From assembly GCA_903864485.1 (NCBI GenBank), contig CAIPGD010000383.1, forward strand, positions 1-16,248: a DNA stretch of 16,248 nucleotides. The letters are read 5' to 3'. The translations under genes and the position numbers were made by a program. Position 1 is the first letter of the stretch. Each line of letters starts with the position of its first letter. The notes under the pieces were generated by a model. The model was not told where the DNA came from, ran no database searches, and saw nothing but the letters and a program-made list of their open reading frames with translations. Of the stretch, positions 16,011 through 16,248 are shown piece after piece. Origin of the DNA: an uncultured bacterium (GTDB taxonomy: Bacteria > Pseudomonadota > Gammaproteobacteria > Burkholderiales > Burkholderiaceae_E).

Positions 16011-16105
16011 CCTAGAAAGCGCAGCAGGATGCCTATGTAGCGCCCTTCGACCGCATGAGGCCTATGAATGGCTGACGCAGTATCTTTTTGACAGCATCAG
16101 CGAAG
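16011..16105 (+). pseudogene. Decayed C-terminal fragment of an IS3-family transposase (integrase core)
   Basis: Read forward with two frame changes, this stretch matches the conserved end of the DDE integrase core of IS3-family transposases. The pieces are P-R-K from 16011, then QQDAYV..F.R from 16022, then YEWLTQYLFDSISEV from 16063. Functional relatives read roughly PGKPQQNAYVERFNRTVR-EWL..YLF.SI.EV. A 1-nt loss near 16020 and a 2-nt gain near 16061 break the frame, and the expected ERFNR is changed to APFDR. The Glu of the DDE triad, expected in the AYVE segment, is lost. The match stops abruptly at about 16105, where the next insertion element begins. No upstream portion of this transposase is recognisable in the window. 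Confidence 0.6.
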
Positions 16106-16248
16106 TGCCGACGTCCCCCCGCCTTCAGTAGCGTTTGGGTTTAGAGTTTTCCGGTCATTGTAAGGGCCTTTTCGGCCATCTGTTTTGCGTAAGAGGCGGG
16201 CGTCAGCCCGCCGAGTGCTCGTTTGGGTCGCTCTTCGTTATATTCCCG
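16106..16248 (-). mobile_element. End of an IS3-family insertion sequence (transposase 3' side), cut by window edge
   Basis: From 16106 the sequence begins TGCCGACGTCCCCCCGCC, which has the TG start and GC-rich character expected of an IS3-family terminal inverted repeat. It lies 35 nt outside the transposase stop codon. Just to its left the reading of an older transposase fragment is interrupted, which marks the insertion boundary at about 16105/16106, within 2 nt. The other terminus and any target-site duplication (candidate left copy within CGAAG at 16101-16105) lie beyond the window. Confidence 0.55.
16141..16248 (-). CDS. IS3-family transposase, C-terminal end (partial)
   Basis: The minus strand encodes 35 residues ending at a TAA (16143-16141): REYNEERPKRALGGLTPASY followed by AKQMAEKALTMTGKL. 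The motif EYN.ERP...LGGLTPA.YA is the standard C-terminal end of the IS3-family OrfB integrase-core transposase. The rest of the protein, including the DDE residues and OrfA, lies outside the window. No damage is visible in the portion shown, unlike the neighbouring older fragment, so this copy may be recent and active. The specific IS name cannot be told from this end. Confidence 0.85.
   Translation of the reverse strand, partial: REYNEERPKRALGGLTPASYAKQMAEKALTMTGKL

Noticed and set aside
1..16248. CRISPR arrays, tRNA or rRNA genes
   Set aside because: No regularly spaced repeats and no cloverleaf or rRNA-like stretches were seen in the short non-coding gaps.

Overview
The window is dominated by one six-gene-plus-accessory phage defence operon of the BREX type 1 kind, all on the + strand from about 848 to 15267: brxA, brxB, brxC, pglX, a DUF262/DUF1524 (GmrSD/BrxU-like) nuclease gene, pglZ and brxL. 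The families are recognised from protein motifs: DUF1819 and DUF1788 signatures, a BrxC P-loop, an Eco57I/PglX-type adenine methyltransferase, the PglZ phosphatase-superfamily motifs, and the BrxL AAA+ plus Lon-like C-terminus. Genes are packed with overlaps of 4 to 14 nt or gaps of at most 13 nt, which indicates one transcript and translational coupling.

Left flank (1-847): the start of a minus-strand gene for a secreted or envelope protein, cut by the window edge; a minus-strand gene for a 133-residue protein of unknown function; then a 192-nt intergenic region with three inverted repeats that must hold the BREX promoter. No brxR-type WYL regulator is present next to brxA in this window.

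Right flank (15268-16248): a small, lower-GC gene for a secreted protein (131 aa); about 250 nt of non-coding DNA with inverted repeats; a decayed fragment of an IS3-family transposase on the + strand; and the start of a second, apparently intact IS3-family element whose transposase C-terminus reads on the minus strand and which seems to have inserted into the older fragment. The defence operon therefore sits next to insertion sequence debris, as expected for a genomic island.

How the parts work together: in BREX type 1, PglX methylates an asymmetric host motif at adenine, and BrxA, BrxB, BrxC, PglZ and BrxL together block replication of unmethylated phage DNA. The embedded DUF262/DUF1524 protein belongs to the family of modification-dependent (type IV) nucleases. 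It would complement BREX by cutting phages whose DNA carries modified bases that escape methylation-based recognition.

The operon is compositionally mosaic. brxA, brxB, the 5' half of brxC, the middle of pglX, the 3' half of pglZ and brxL have mid-GC, mixed codon use. The 3' half of brxC, both ends of pglX, the nuclease gene and the 5' half of pglZ are GC-rich with strong G/C third positions. This suggests recombination between divergent BREX loci, including replacement of the specificity-determining part of pglX.

The organism is probably a beta- or gammaproteobacterium of moderate to high GC (IS3-family elements, codon use, type 1 BREX), but the window does not fix the genus.
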